Below, piece by piece: positions 16,857 through 25,391 of a DNA stretch of 64,000 nucleotides; the stretch's first letter is position 1, and the number at the start of each line of letters is the position of its first letter. The position numbers and the translations under genes were made by a program. The DNA comes from DASZIT01 sp963770635 (GTDB taxonomy: Bacteria; Actinomycetota; Acidimicrobiia; Acidimicrobiales; RAAP-2): positions 186,001 to 250,000 of the forward strand of contig CAVYQI010000003.1 in assembly GCA_963770635.1 (NCBI GenBank). The letters are read 5' to 3'. A model generated the notes under the pieces. That model saw only the letters and a list, made by a program, of their open reading frames with translations, was not told the DNA's origin and ran no database searches.

Positions 16857-16890
16857 GCTCTGAGGCGCGCGTCGCGGTGAACCGGGCACG

Positions 16891-18129
16891 TCAGTCCCAG
16901 ATCTGCTCCCCCAGCCGGACGAGCCCGGCCAGGTCGTAGATGTCGGTATCGAAGAAGGGCACGGTGGCCAGCACTTCGGGCACGTTGCCCAGTTCCGACT
17001 TCTCCTCGGCCTCGCGCATGGCCACCACCCGGAAGTTCAAAAAGCTCTCGGCCACCTCGGTCAGCACCCGCCGGATCTGGTCTTCGTCGCCGAGCGGGGC
17101 ATCGACCGATGCCAATGTCGGCGCCAGCGCGGTGGCCAGCTCTCCGGCCCGCTCCTTCATCGTTTCGGCCACCTGGGCGGCTTCGGCGCCTTGAAGATAG
17201 GCCGGGAGCACTTTGTTCAAGACGATGGCACCGAGATTGAGATGGCGGGCGGTGAGCTCCTGAGCAAAGAACTCTGCCTCCCGGAGCGGCACTCCCTCGA
17301 GGGTGGACACCACCATGAAGGTGGTCCGCCGATCCGACAGCAGCCGCTGGACCGCGCCGGCCCGCTCCACGAAGCCGTCGTACATCGACTGGAAGAGAAT
17401 GAAGAACTCGGAGATATCGGCCAGAAACTGCGTCCCGAGGATCCGGTCGGCGATTTGGTAGAACGGCTTGGTGGCCACGTTGACCAGGCGTGACCGGTAG
17501 GGCACGATCAACCAGCGCAACAGCCGCGACGAGAAGAAATCAGCCAACCGCTGCGGGGCATCGAGGAAATCGAGGGCGTTGCGGGTCGGAGGGGTGTCGA
17601 CCACGATCAGGTCGTACTTGCCTTCGGAGTGGATCTCGTAGAGGCGCTCCATGGCGATGTAGTCGTGGCTCTGGACGAAACGCCCGGAGATGTTCTTGTA
17701 CAGCGGGTTGGCCAGGATCTCGTCCCGGGTCTGCGGGTCAGGGGCATGCATGCGGATGAGCGAGTCCCACGACTCCTTGGTGTCCAGCATGGCCGCCCAC
17801 AACTCGCCCCGGGGCCTCAGGCCGGCGGACCGGAAGGCCTCGTCGGGCACCCGGCCTTCGGTATTGCCGATTCCCTCGAGCCCGAGGGCGTTGGCCAACC
17901 GCTTCGCCGGGTCGACGGTGAGCACCAGCACCTTTCCCCCTTGGCGCAGCGTGGCCATGACACCCGCCGCCGCCGCGGTGGTGGTCTTGCCGACCCCGCC
18001 GGGGCCGCAGGCGATGAGGATCTCCTTGGCGGCCAGCAGACTGTCGAGCGACCCGGAACCGGCGCCCGGCGACTCCGACACGGAGGCCGGACGGTGGCCG
18101 GATCGGCGATTGGAGCGTTCGGGCGGCAT
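16891..18129 (-). CDS. ArsA/Get3-like P-loop ATPase, second of a pair (Rv3680 type)
   Basis: A 412-residue ATPase of the ArsA/Get3 family. The deviant Walker A is GPGGVGKTTTAAAAG (about 42-56), with LTVDPAKRLANALGL as switch I and DLIVVDTPPTRNALDFLD as switch II. It has the A-loop-like AIVLNKVLPAYL segment. It begins on the last base of the preceding ATPase gene, and both resemble the actinobacterial tandem Rv3679-Rv3680, thought to form a heteromeric Get3-like complex linked to envelope or stress tolerance. No arsenic genes are nearby, so arsenite export is unlikely. The N-terminal 30 residues are a disordered Ser/Arg-rich extension. Confidence 0.8.
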   Translation of the reverse strand: MPPERSNRRSGHRPASVSESPGAGSGSLDSLLAAKEILIACGPGGVGKTTTAAAAGVMATLRQGGKVLVLTVDPAKRLANALGLEGIGNTEGRVPDEAFRSAGLRPRGELWAAMLDTKESWDSLIRMHAPDPQTRDEILANPLYKNISGRFVQSHDYIAMERLYEIHSEGKYDLIVVDTPPTRNALDFLDAPQRLADFFSSRLLRWLIVPYRSRLVNVATKPFYQIADRILGTQFLADISEFFILFQSMYDGFVERAGAVQRLLSDRRTTFMVVSTLEGVPLREAEFFAQELTARHLNLGAIVLNKVLPAYLQGAEAAQVAETMKERAGELATALAPTLASVDAPLGDEDQIRRVLTEVAESFLNFRVVAMREAEEKSELGNVPEVLATVPFFDTDIYDLAGLVRLGEQIWD

Positions 18130-19076
18130 CAGTAGCCCAGCTCCTCGCCCAGGGAGGCCGCCACCTGGCGGGTGGTCCGGAGCCCGTGGGAACGGGTGAA
18201 CAGATAGGGCAGGTAGAGAAGGGGCACCGTCGGGTCGATGCCTTCCCGCAGGCGGTCGAGGTGGGTAGAACGGGTGCGCCTCATGGTCACCGCCAACCGG
18301 GCCGCCTCGAGCACCGGCTTCGGGTCACCGCCGACCAACTCGGCCAGGTCCTCCGAGGGGCCGGCGGCGACCAACGCGTCGAACACCTGCTCCTCCTGCC
18401 GGCCGAACAGCTCGGGAAGGACCCGGTTGACCACCACCGCCGACATCTTCACGGTGGTCTCCTTCTTCACTCTCACCGCCAGATCGATTGTCTCGTTGAC
18501 CGGCATTTCTTCGGGAGTGCACACGGCGACGAGGCCGGTCTGGGCGGGGTCGGACAGGATGTCGAGCATCCAGTCGGTCTGGGAGCGGATCAACCCCACC
18601 TTCACCAGGTCGTTGATGGCCTGGGGAGCCGCCAGCTGGCCGACGATGTGGCCCGAGGCCGGCGCGTCGACCACCACCAGGTCGTAGTTGCGCTCACGCA
18701 CCTCGAAGCAGAGCTTGCCGACGGTGAGGATCTCCCGCACCCCGGGCGCGGCCGTGGCCACGAAATCGAACGCCTTGGCCAGGGGCCCGATCCGACCGAT
18801 CACCGGAATGCGCAATTGCAGCTTCAGGTACTCCCGCAATGACGCCTCGGTGTCCATGGTCATCACGAAGAGCCCGGGGAGCACCTCCTTTTCGGCAAAG
18901 CCGGTCGGGGGGGCTTCGTAGAAACCGGAGACATCCCCCTTGGCGTCCACTTCGCACACCAGGACCCGCTTCCCCTGCTCCGAGGCGAACAGGGCCAGGG
19001 CCGAGGCCACGGTGGTCTTCCCGACGCCGCCCTTGCCGGTCACGAAGACCAGTTTCAGATCAAGGAGTGCTGTCAC
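18129..19076 (-). CDS. ArsA/Get3-like P-loop ATPase, first of a pair (Rv3679 type)
   Basis: A 315-residue ATPase. The deviant Walker A near the N-terminus is VTGKGGVGKTTVASALA. VLVCEVDAKGDVSGFYE (switch I) and YDLVVVDAPASGHIVGQL (switch II) follow. The GTG at 19076 is chosen because it follows GGAGGGCGAG and removes an Arg/Pro-rich leader with no family similarity. The stop shares its base with the start of the second ATPase, so they are co-translated. The pair probably acts as a heterodimer. Its client is not apparent. Confidence 0.8.
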   Translation of the reverse strand: MTALLDLKLVFVTGKGGVGKTTVASALALFASEQGKRVLVCEVDAKGDVSGFYEAPPTGFAEKEVLPGLFVMTMDTEASLREYLKLQLRIPVIGRIGPLAKAFDFVATAAPGVREILTVGKLCFEVRERNYDLVVVDAPASGHIVGQLAAPQAINDLVKVGLIRSQTDWMLDILSDPAQTGLVAVCTPEEMPVNETIDLAVRVKKETTVKMSAVVVNRVLPELFGRQEEQVFDALVAAGPSEDLAELVGGDPKPVLEAARLAVTMRRTRSTHLDRLREGIDPTVPLLYLPYLFTRSHGLRTTRQVAASLGEELGY

Positions 19077-19140
19077 CTCGCCCTCCGCCTCCGACGGGAC
19101 GGTTGGAGGACGGCCGGTGAAGGCGGTGCGAAGGGTGGGA

Positions 19141-19377
19141 TCAGGAGACCCCGAAGCCGACCCGACGATCGGACGGCGTCCCATCCACCTCGATATAGGC
19201 GACCTTGCCCGAGGGAACTCCCACCCGGCGGCCTTTTCGGTCGGTCAACCAGAGCATCGAGCCTTCCTTGGTCAGCACCGCTTCGATGTCGGCCAGGACT
19301 TTTTCGCGGTCAGCATCGTCAGGCAGCTCGATATCGAGCTCCTTTATCGACTGCACGATCCCGATACGCACATCCAC
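19141..19377 (-). CDS. DUF3107 family protein
   Basis: A small 78-residue acidic protein that fits the actinobacterial DUF3107 family: a VDVRIGIVQSIKELDIELP start, LWLTDRKGRRVGVPSGKV in the middle and a RRVGFGVS end. Its function is unknown. The GTG at 19377 follows GAGGAG with good spacing and gives the canonical N-terminus; the ATG at 19398 adds seven residues without support. It is upstream of, and probably co-transcribed with, the ArsA/Get3 pair. Confidence 0.85.
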   Translation of the reverse strand: MDVRIGIVQSIKELDIELPDDADREKVLADIEAVLTKEGSMLWLTDRKGRRVGVPSGKVAYIEVDGTPSDRRVGFGVS

Positions 19378-19496
19378 CTGGCACGCTCCTCTCAACACTC
19401 TGCCGACGGACCCGGCGGCCCCCCTGACGATACAAGGTCAGCGATGTGGGGCGTCCCGGGGTTCCCGGCGATACAGCCCTGGGGCACACTGGGGAC

Positions 19497-20645
19497 ATGG
19501 AAGGTGAGAGCGAACGCAACCGGCAGTGGGCGTCCACCATGTATGCCCACGGCGACAAGGACACGAAGTTCGCCCATACCGACAGTTCGGCGGTGGCGGA
19601 CTCCGGTGGGGCGATCTCCGGCCTCGACCGCTCCCCCCGGGAGGCGGACGAGGACGCCCAGCTGGCGGCGGGGGCGACCCATGCCCGGGGCGGCGGCACC
19701 CGGCACCGGCCGGAGGAACCGGATCCCTGGCGCACCTGCTTCGAGCGGGACCGCGACCGGATCCTCCATGCCCCGGCATTCCGACGGCTGGCCGGGAAGA
19801 CCCAGGTGTTCGTCTTCCCCGACGACCACCAGCGGACCCGGCTCACCCACGCCCTGGAAGTCGCGCAGGTAGCCACCGGCATCGCCCAGGCCTGCCGGCT
19901 CAATGTCGCCCTCACCGAGGCGATCGCCCTGGGCCACGATTGCGGACACGGTCCCGGCGGCCACGCCAGTGAGGATGCGCTCTCGCCCTTCGTGGTCGGC
20001 GGATTCGATCATGCTCCCTGGGGGGCCGACGTATCGCTGGCCCGGCTCAACCTCTGCCACGAGACGCTCGACGGCATCCGTAATCACTCGTGGTCCCGCC
20101 CGGCCCCCAGCACCCCCGAAGGGGAGGTGGTGAGTTGGGCCGACCGGATCGCCTATGTGTGCCATGACTTCGAGGACGCGGTCAAGAGTGGGATCGTCAC
20201 GCCCCAGGTGCTCCCGGCCCTGGTACGCGAGCGCTGCGGGGAGCGGCGCAGCCAGCAACTGGGGACGTTCATCGACGCCATGGTGGCGACGGTGCTCAAC
20301 ACCGGCCGGGTCGGCATGTCGGCCACCTACGCCGACGCCCTCTCCGCCTTCCGGGCCTGCAACTACGAGCACATCTACCTCCGCCCGAGCTCGGTGGCCC
20401 AGGGGCGGGCCGTCATCGCCGTCCTCCGGGCGCTGGTCGAGCACTACGGGGACCGCCCCAACCTCATCCCCGACGGGGACGGAAACGGCACCGATCTGCG
20501 GGGCGGTGACGCCGAGGCCGTGACCGCGGCTGTCAGTTATGTCGCCGGGATGACCGACCGGTTCGCCTTCGGCCAAGCGGTGGCCGTCCTCGGCTGGGAT
20601 CCGGACAAGCTCCCGATCGGGGTCGGGATCAACCGACAATTCTGA
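19497..20645 (+). CDS. dgt: Deoxyguanosinetriphosphate triphosphohydrolase-like protein (HD superfamily)
   Basis: A 382-residue HD-domain nucleotidase that splits dNTPs into nucleoside and triphosphate, controlling the dNTP pool. Key blocks are FERDRDRILHAPAFRRLAGK, QRTRLTHALEVAQVATGIA (first metal His), the signature GHDCGHGPGGHASED and SWADRIAYVCHDFEDA (last Asp). About 80 residues of poorly conserved, charged sequence precede the domain. The ATG at 19497 is preferred: CACACT lies 6 bases upstream and the 17 extra residues from 19446 show no similarity. Typical of the short, non-Escherichia dGTPase-like group, whose substrate preference is uncertain. Confidence 0.85.
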   Translation: MEGESERNRQWASTMYAHGDKDTKFAHTDSSAVADSGGAISGLDRSPREADEDAQLAAGATHARGGGTRHRPEEPDPWRTCFERDRDRILHAPAFRRLAGKTQVFVFPDDHQRTRLTHALEVAQVATGIAQACRLNVALTEAIALGHDCGHGPGGHASEDALSPFVVGGFDHAPWGADVSLARLNLCHETLDGIRNHSWSRPAPSTPEGEVVSWADRIAYVCHDFEDAVKSGIVTPQVLPALVRERCGERRSQQLGTFIDAMVATVLNTGRVGMSATYADALSAFRACNYEHIYLRPSSVAQGRAVIAVLRALVEHYGDRPNLIPDGDGNGTDLRGGDAEAVTAAVSYVAGMTDRFAFGQAVAVLGWDPDKLPIGVGINRQF

Positions 20646-20750
20646 CCGGTCGGGACGGGATTCCGGTCCCGCCACGTCCAGGACGCAACCCTCGGACGAC
20701 CAATAGGATCGGTTTCCAGTGGATCCGACAGGTCGGTGAAGGAGCTTCCA

Positions 20751-22118
20751 GTGGTCATCCGAGAATCGTTGCCGTCGCCCGCCACCCGATCGCCGCGCCC
20801 ATCCCAGCCCCCGGTGCCGGACGCCGGCCCGAGCGGGGGGTCCAACCCAAGGGGCGGTGCCGCCAACGCGCTGGCCCCGCTGCTCCGGGCCTTCCTGGGC
20901 ACCGAGTTGCCGGTGCGGTTCGAGTTCTGGGACGGAAGCGGGGTCGGGCCGGTCGACCGCGCCGGGACGATCCGGGTCAACTCGGTCGATGCGGTGCGGC
21001 GGATGCTCTGGGCGCCCGGCGAGCTCGGGGTGGCCCGGGCGTTCGTGGCCGGCGACCTGTCACTGGAGGGAGACCTGTTCGCCATGTTGCGGGTGCTCCA
21101 CGACGCCGCCCCCCGTGAGCTTCGCAGGATGGGGCTGCGGGCGTTGCCTCCGATCATCGACGCCGCCCGGCGGCTGGGCGCCATCGGCCCTCCGCTACCG
21201 GCGCCGGCCGAAGAGTGCCGGCCATCGGGCCGGCTCCACTCCCTCGGTCGGGACGCCAAAGTCATCAGCCACCATTACGACGTCGGCAACCAGTTCTACC
21301 GGCTGTTCCTCGGGCCACGGATGACCTATTCGTGCGCCCGGTTTGTCTCCGACGCCACTTCGCTCGAAGACGCCCAGGACGCCAAACACGAATTGATCTG
21401 TCTCAAACTGGGTCTCGACCAGCGCCCGGAGATGCGCCTGCTCGACGTGGGTTGCGGATGGGGATCGATGGCGATCCACGCCGCCCGGCACCACCAGGCC
21501 AAGGTCGTCGGGGTGGCCCTCAGCTCAGAACAGGTCGAACTTGCCCGCCAGCGGGTGAAGGCCGCCGGGCTCGACGACCGCGTCGAGATCCGGCTCCAGG
21601 ACTACCGGGAGCTGAAGGGTGAGCGCTTCGACGCCATCTCCTCGATCGGCATGTTCGAACACGTCGGTTCGTCGGCCATGGCCCGTTACTTCACAACCGT
21701 GCGCAACCTCCTCGGGCCCACCGGCCGACTCCTTAACCACGCCATCTCCACCCCCGGTGGCTCGGTGCTGGGACGACGGACCTTCATCGGCCGCTACGTG
21801 TTCCCCGACGGCGAGCTCCTCGATGTGGGCGAGGTGATCTTGGCCATGCAACGGGCGGGGTTCGAGGTCCGGGACGTGGAGTCGCTCCGGGAGCACTACG
21901 CCAAGACGCTCCGCGCCTGGGTCGCCAACCTTCAAGCCAACTGGGACGAAGCGGTCCGGCTGGTCGGTGAGCACCGGGCCAACATCTGGCGGTTCTACAT
22001 GGCGGCGTCGGCCAACGGCTTCGACGACGGAGGGCTGGCCATCCATCAGGTGCTGGGCGTCGTCTCCGAACCGGACGGCGAAAGTGGCATGCCCGCCACC
22101 CGCGCCGGATGGTCGTGA
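20751..22118 (+). CDS. cfa: Cyclopropane-fatty-acyl-phospholipid synthase family methyltransferase
   Basis: A 455-residue SAM-dependent methyltransferase that adds a methylene (or methyl) group across double bonds of membrane phospholipid acyl chains. The N-terminal domain (RFEFWDGSGVGP through AGDLSLEGDLFAML) binds lipid. The catalytic domain begins at SHHYDVGNQFYRLFLG, with the SAM site LLDVGCGWGSMAIHAA and the bicarbonate/active-site region SIGMFEHVG. The GTG at 20751 is 6 bases after AAGGAG; the GTG at 20736 is an alternative. It could make cyclopropane or 10-methyl branched fatty acids (UfaA1-like); sequence does not decide. Confidence 0.88.
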   Translation: MVIRESLPSPATRSPRPSQPPVPDAGPSGGSNPRGGAANALAPLLRAFLGTELPVRFEFWDGSGVGPVDRAGTIRVNSVDAVRRMLWAPGELGVARAFVAGDLSLEGDLFAMLRVLHDAAPRELRRMGLRALPPIIDAARRLGAIGPPLPAPAEECRPSGRLHSLGRDAKVISHHYDVGNQFYRLFLGPRMTYSCARFVSDATSLEDAQDAKHELICLKLGLDQRPEMRLLDVGCGWGSMAIHAARHHQAKVVGVALSSEQVELARQRVKAAGLDDRVEIRLQDYRELKGERFDAISSIGMFEHVGSSAMARYFTTVRNLLGPTGRLLNHAISTPGGSVLGRRTFIGRYVFPDGELLDVGEVILAMQRAGFEVRDVESLREHYAKTLRAWVANLQANWDEAVRLVGEHRANIWRFYMAASANGFDDGGLAIHQVLGVVSEPDGESGMPATRAGWS

Positions 22119-22418
22119 CCTCGGTGCCATCGGAGACGCGTTGACCCCGAACGGCCCCGGCTTCGGGCTTTAGGGCCCATCCCGACGCGCTCGGGGTCCC
22201 GTACCGCGAAGCCGACCCCCTGACGACCTTCGTGAGCTCGATGAGCGACCTCTTCCATCATCGGTGGGCTGAGGCCATTGCGCTCGCATTTCGGTCATCG
22301 GACCCCGTCACCGATCGAGCCCTGGGACCCGGCTCCTGGGCATGGATTCCCACAGGACTTGACCCGGCGGCGAAATGTGTCGAAGAGAAGGGTACGACCG
22401 TTGGAAAGGGGGCCCACT
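22119..22418. other. 300-base intergenic region after the cyclopropane synthase gene
   Basis: No convincing gene is visible. It contains an 8-base inverted repeat, GACCCCGA (22143-22150) and TCGGGGTC (22191-22198), around smaller GC-rich hairpins. It could end transcription of the upstream gene but lacks a T-run. Purine-rich GAAAGGGGG just before 22419 is the ribosome site of the next gene. Confidence 0.4.
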
Positions 22419-23006
22419 ATGGCCCGGATCTACAACCAGGTGACCACCTCGACGGGGGGTCGTTGCACCCACCCGGTCAGTACCGCTCAGAGGCCGGCCG
22501 GACCGCCGACCCGAGCCCAGGCGGGCCGCTCCGCTCCGATGGTCCGTCGGGTTCGGGCCCTCCGGGACGACGCCCTCTTCGCCGAGGAGACATTCCTGGT
22601 CATCGACGTGGGCCGGGTCACCCCCGAGGAGGCCATCGAAGCTTTCGCCGGTGACCCGGACGACCGCTCGGCCCGCCGGGCCGTTGTCCAGACCTACGGC
22701 ACGGTCGGGGCGTGGCTGGTGTGCGGCTACGAGGACGCCGCCCGCCGGGCCGCCACCGGTGGGGAGCCGTGTGCCCCCCTCGACCGGCTGGTGTCCGGCT
22801 TCCCGGTCCTCGACGCCGACCAGATCGCCTCGGCCCTCGACGCCCTCGACACCGCCTGTGGCGGCCCTGACGACGACACCAGTCGGGCGTGCCACCGGAT
22901 GGAGGCGGCCTACGCGGTCGCGGCCCGGGACGGCAACCCGCTCGCCCGGGCCGACTACCTGTCCGCCTGGACCCAGTTTCGCCAGACGACCCGGTCAGCG
23001 GCATGA
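22419..23006 (+). CDS. Hypothetical protein, first gene of an unrecognised two-gene unit
   Basis: A soluble 195-residue protein that I do not recognise. Residues 1-45 are basic and low-complexity. The remainder is mainly helical and Ala/Asp-rich (RRVRALRDDALFAEETFLVI through EAIEAFAGDPDDRSARRAV). Four cysteines are scattered in the second half. The ATG at 22419 follows GAAAGGGGG; an internal ATG at 22539 (MVRRVRALRDD) is possible. Its stop overlaps the start of a 60-residue gene (ATGA), so the two are coupled. No membrane segment or signal peptide is seen. Confidence 0.6.
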   Translation: MARIYNQVTTSTGGRCTHPVSTAQRPAGPPTRAQAGRSAPMVRRVRALRDDALFAEETFLVIDVGRVTPEEAIEAFAGDPDDRSARRAVVQTYGTVGAWLVCGYEDAARRAATGGEPCAPLDRLVSGFPVLDADQIASALDALDTACGGPDDDTSRACHRMEAAYAVAARDGNPLARADYLSAWTQFRQTTRSAA

Positions 23007-23185
23007 CCGCCCGCCTTTCCGCCGACGACCGGCAGCGGTACCAAGGCCGCTGGGTGGCGCTGGAGGGCCGCCGGGTGGTCGCCGCCCGCTCCGGCCCCTT
23101 GGAGCTCTTCGCCGTGCTGGCCGAGCTCGGGATCACGGGGGCCACCATCCTCCAGGTCCGGGACCGGGATCGCCGGGCCGCTTGA
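23003..23185 (+). CDS. Small protein resembling DUF5678, coupled to the preceding gene
   Basis: A 60-residue protein starting MTARLSADDRQRYQGRWVAL. The core (GRWVALEGRRVVAARSGP, then a helix and ATILQVRD) resembles the short DUF5678 fold (a beta hairpin 'WVAL-G-RVVA' followed by a helix and strand). The start codon overlaps the previous stop (ATGA at 23003-23006). The function is unknown. Small size and coupling suggest a partner or regulator of the larger protein. Confidence 0.6.
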   Translation: MTARLSADDRQRYQGRWVALEGRRVVAARSGPLELFAVLAELGITGATILQVRDRDRRAA

Positions 23186-23276
23186 CGCCGGAGCCGGGCG
23201 GGCACCCCCTCGGTCCGAACCGAGGTGAGCCACCAGGGGATCCGCCTCCACTAGTTTCGGCCCACGGGTGTTGCCG

Positions 23277-24101
23277 CTAGTCGCGACGCCTGGCCACGCG
23301 GAGAACCGCGGCGGAGTGCCGACGCAGGCGACCGTCGGGCCGACGAGCCAGCCGCTGGCGAATCTCGGTGTAGAGACGATCCCGCTGCCACGGCTCCATG
23401 GCGATATGGCCGGAGAAGGTGTCCAGCAGATCGATGTAGCCGGATGCGTCGTAGGTGGTCTCCCAGTCGAACCGACGGGCGTGGACATCTTCGAAGAGTC
23501 CGCTGGATTCGATCTCCTCCCGCTCGTCCGCCAATCCCTCCAAGTCCTCAGGGGTGGGCCACCCCGCTTCGGTCGGTAGCCCTTCACCGATCTCCTCGTA
23601 GACCTCTTGGATCTCGCGAAAGAACGGGTCTCCGCCCGCCGGGAACACGTGGTTCTCTTTCCAGACCGCCAGGTGGCCTCCGGGCCTGAGCACCTCCCAT
23701 GCCTTCCGGTAACGGACGGCCGGATCGATCCAATGCCACGACGTGGCGGCGAGCACCAGATCGAAGCGGGCGTCATTCGGCTGTACCCACTGCTCGAAGT
23801 CGGCCTCCACCACCACAACCTTCTCGAACCGGTCCAGATTGCGTCGCGCCGCCGAGGCCAGGAGAGGTCCGAGCTCGAGGGCGGTGATGGCAAGCCCACG
23901 CTCGGCCAGGGGAATCGTCGCTCTCCCGGTCGCGCACCCGATTTCGAGCAGGCGGTCGCCGGGCTGCAACTGGGCGAACTCGATGAGAGAGTCGAACAGC
24001 GCGGGCGGATACTCTGGCCGGGCCCGTTGGTAGCGGTCGGCCGAAGCGTCAAAGGTGTTGCGGAGCCGGATACGGTCAGCCTGCTCATCTGAGGAGGACA
24101 C
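23277..24101 (-). CDS. Class I SAM-dependent methyltransferase
   Basis: A 274-residue methyltransferase of the UbiE/Methyltransf_11 type. It starts with the family-typical FDASADRYQRARPEYPPALF. The SAM motif I is LLEIGCATGRATIPLA, followed by an acidic VVVVEADFEQW segment, FDLVLAATSWHWID (motif II-III) and a VLRPGGHLAVW block. The substrate is unknown. A GTG at 24101 is likely (preceded by GAGGTGAGGTGGCC); the ATG at 24134 adds 11 residues. It stands alone, convergent with the small two-gene unit and downstream of mrp on the same strand. Confidence 0.8.
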   Translation of the reverse strand: MSSSDEQADRIRLRNTFDASADRYQRARPEYPPALFDSLIEFAQLQPGDRLLEIGCATGRATIPLAERGLAITALELGPLLASAARRNLDRFEKVVVVEADFEQWVQPNDARFDLVLAATSWHWIDPAVRYRKAWEVLRPGGHLAVWKENHVFPAGGDPFFREIQEVYEEIGEGLPTEAGWPTPEDLEGLADEREEIESSGLFEDVHARRFDWETTYDASGYIDLLDTFSGHIAMEPWQRDRLYTEIRQRLARRPDGRLRRHSAAVLRVARRRD

Positions 24102-24165
24102 CGGCCACCTCACCTCCGTCCTTCCGACTCCCATCCGGTCGGGTCGGCGAACCGATCCGACCGGG

Positions 24166-25344
24166 TCAGCGAACCGTCAACTCCTTGCGGTAGACCCGGG
24201 CCGGGCCCATCTCGGCGATGGTCGTCGCCAACCCCGCGAATGCCGCCGCCGCCTCGCCCTCGGGATCGGCCAGGACCACCGGGATGCCCACGTCGCCCCC
24301 CTCCCGAAGGGCGGGAACCAACGGCACCCGGGCCAATAGCGGGACGCCGAGCTTGCCGGCGAGTTCCTTCCCGCCACCGGAGCCGAACAGCTCGTAGCGG
24401 ACCCCGTCGTCCCCGGTGAACCAGCTCATGTTCTCGATGACACCCCGCACCGACAACTTCAACTTCCGGGCCGCATAGGCCGAACGCTGGGCCACCCGCT
24501 GGGCCGCCGGCTGGGGCGTGGTGACCACAAAGATCTCGGTCTTGGTCAGGTACTGGCCGAGCGACAAGGTGACGTCTCCGGTTCCCGGGGGCATGTCGAC
24601 CAGCAGGAAGTCCGGCTCACCCCAGTAGGCGTCGACCAGGAACTGCTCCAACGCCTTGTGGAGCATCGGGCCGCGCCAGATGACCGGGGTGTCGTCAGGG
24701 ACGAAGAAACCCATCGAAAGACAGCGCACCCCGTTGGCCGTCGCCGGGACCACCAGGTCGCCGATGATCAGCGGGTCCTCCGTGACCCCGAGCATCTTCG
24801 GCACCGAGAACCCGTAGACGTCGGCGTCGAGGATGCCGACGTCGTACCCCATGCGGGCCAGCGACACGGCCAGATTGACGGTGACCGACGACTTCCCGAC
24901 ACCGCCCTTGCCCGACGCCACCCCGATCACCCGCGTCCTCGACCTCGGGAGCATGAACCGGTTGGGTCGGCCCTCCTCATGGCCGAGCGGGGCGCCGTGA
25001 TCATGGCCGCCGTGTTCGTGACCCTCGTCGGCCCTCGGAGTCTCACCTGCCACCGGTTCTCCCCGGAGCAGCATCCGGAGCCGGGCCCGGTCCTCCTCCC
25101 CCATCACCGTCTGTTCCACCACCACCTCGTCGACCCCGGGAAGCACCCCCGCGGCCAGGCGGACCCGGGCCGTCAATTCGTCGACCTGGGGGTAGTGGCC
25201 GACCGGGAGGGCGAGATCGACGGTCACCCGCTTCCGCTTCACCGTCACCCCACCGACCATCCCCAATTCCCCCAGCGGGCGTCGCAGCTCGGGGTCGGTC
25301 ACCGCGGCAACAGCCGCTCTGACCTGGGACTCGTCGGTGGACAT
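24166..25344 (-). CDS. mrp: Mrp/ApbC-family P-loop ATPase, Fe-S cluster carrier
   Basis: A 392-residue protein. Residues 1-95 form a MIP18/DUF59 domain. Residues about 105-125 are a His-rich linker with histidines at 109, 111, 114, 116 and 122. The ATPase domain starts near 138 with the deviant Walker A GVASGKGGVGKSS, followed by ILDADVYGFSVP and LLVDMPPGTGDVTL. It should bind and deliver Fe-S clusters. The CxxC found near the C-terminus of many Mrp proteins is missing (ENMSWFTGDDGVRYELFG), as I recall for other actinobacterial Mrp proteins. The ATG at 25344 follows GAGGAG. It is divergent from a SufR-like regulator and near a cysteine desulfurase gene. Confidence 0.88.
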   Translation of the reverse strand: MSTDESQVRAAVAAVTDPELRRPLGELGMVGGVTVKRKRVTVDLALPVGHYPQVDELTARVRLAAGVLPGVDEVVVEQTVMGEEDRARLRMLLRGEPVAGETPRADEGHEHGGHDHGAPLGHEEGRPNRFMLPRSRTRVIGVASGKGGVGKSSVTVNLAVSLARMGYDVGILDADVYGFSVPKMLGVTEDPLIIGDLVVPATANGVRCLSMGFFVPDDTPVIWRGPMLHKALEQFLVDAYWGEPDFLLVDMPPGTGDVTLSLGQYLTKTEIFVVTTPQPAAQRVAQRSAYAARKLKLSVRGVIENMSWFTGDDGVRYELFGSGGGKELAGKLGVPLLARVPLVPALREGGDVGIPVVLADPEGEAAAAFAGLATTIAEMGPARVYRKELTVR

Positions 25345-25374
25345 GCAAAATCTCCTCGCGGAAAATTCGGGTTC

Positions 25375-25384
25375 ACCGTAGACT
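25375..25384. promoter_or_regulatory. Overlapping divergent -10 elements between mrp and the SufR-like gene
   Basis: On the plus strand TAGACT (25379-25384) ends 7 bases before the GTG at 25392, giving a leaderless regulator transcript. On the minus strand TACGGT (25375-25380) sits about 30 bases before mrp, which has its own ribosome site. The two hexamers share two bases, so a protein bound here would control both genes. Confidence 0.45.
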
Positions 25385-25391
25385 AGAGGAC

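Noticed and set aside
16891..19076. Arsenic resistance operon
   Set aside because: The ATPases are ArsA-like, but there is no ArsB/ArsC/ArsR context and the tandem arrangement matches the Rv3679-Rv3680 type.
22143..22198. Inverted repeat as a Rho-independent terminator
   Set aside because: The loop is long and no T-run follows, so it is described only as part of the intergenic region.
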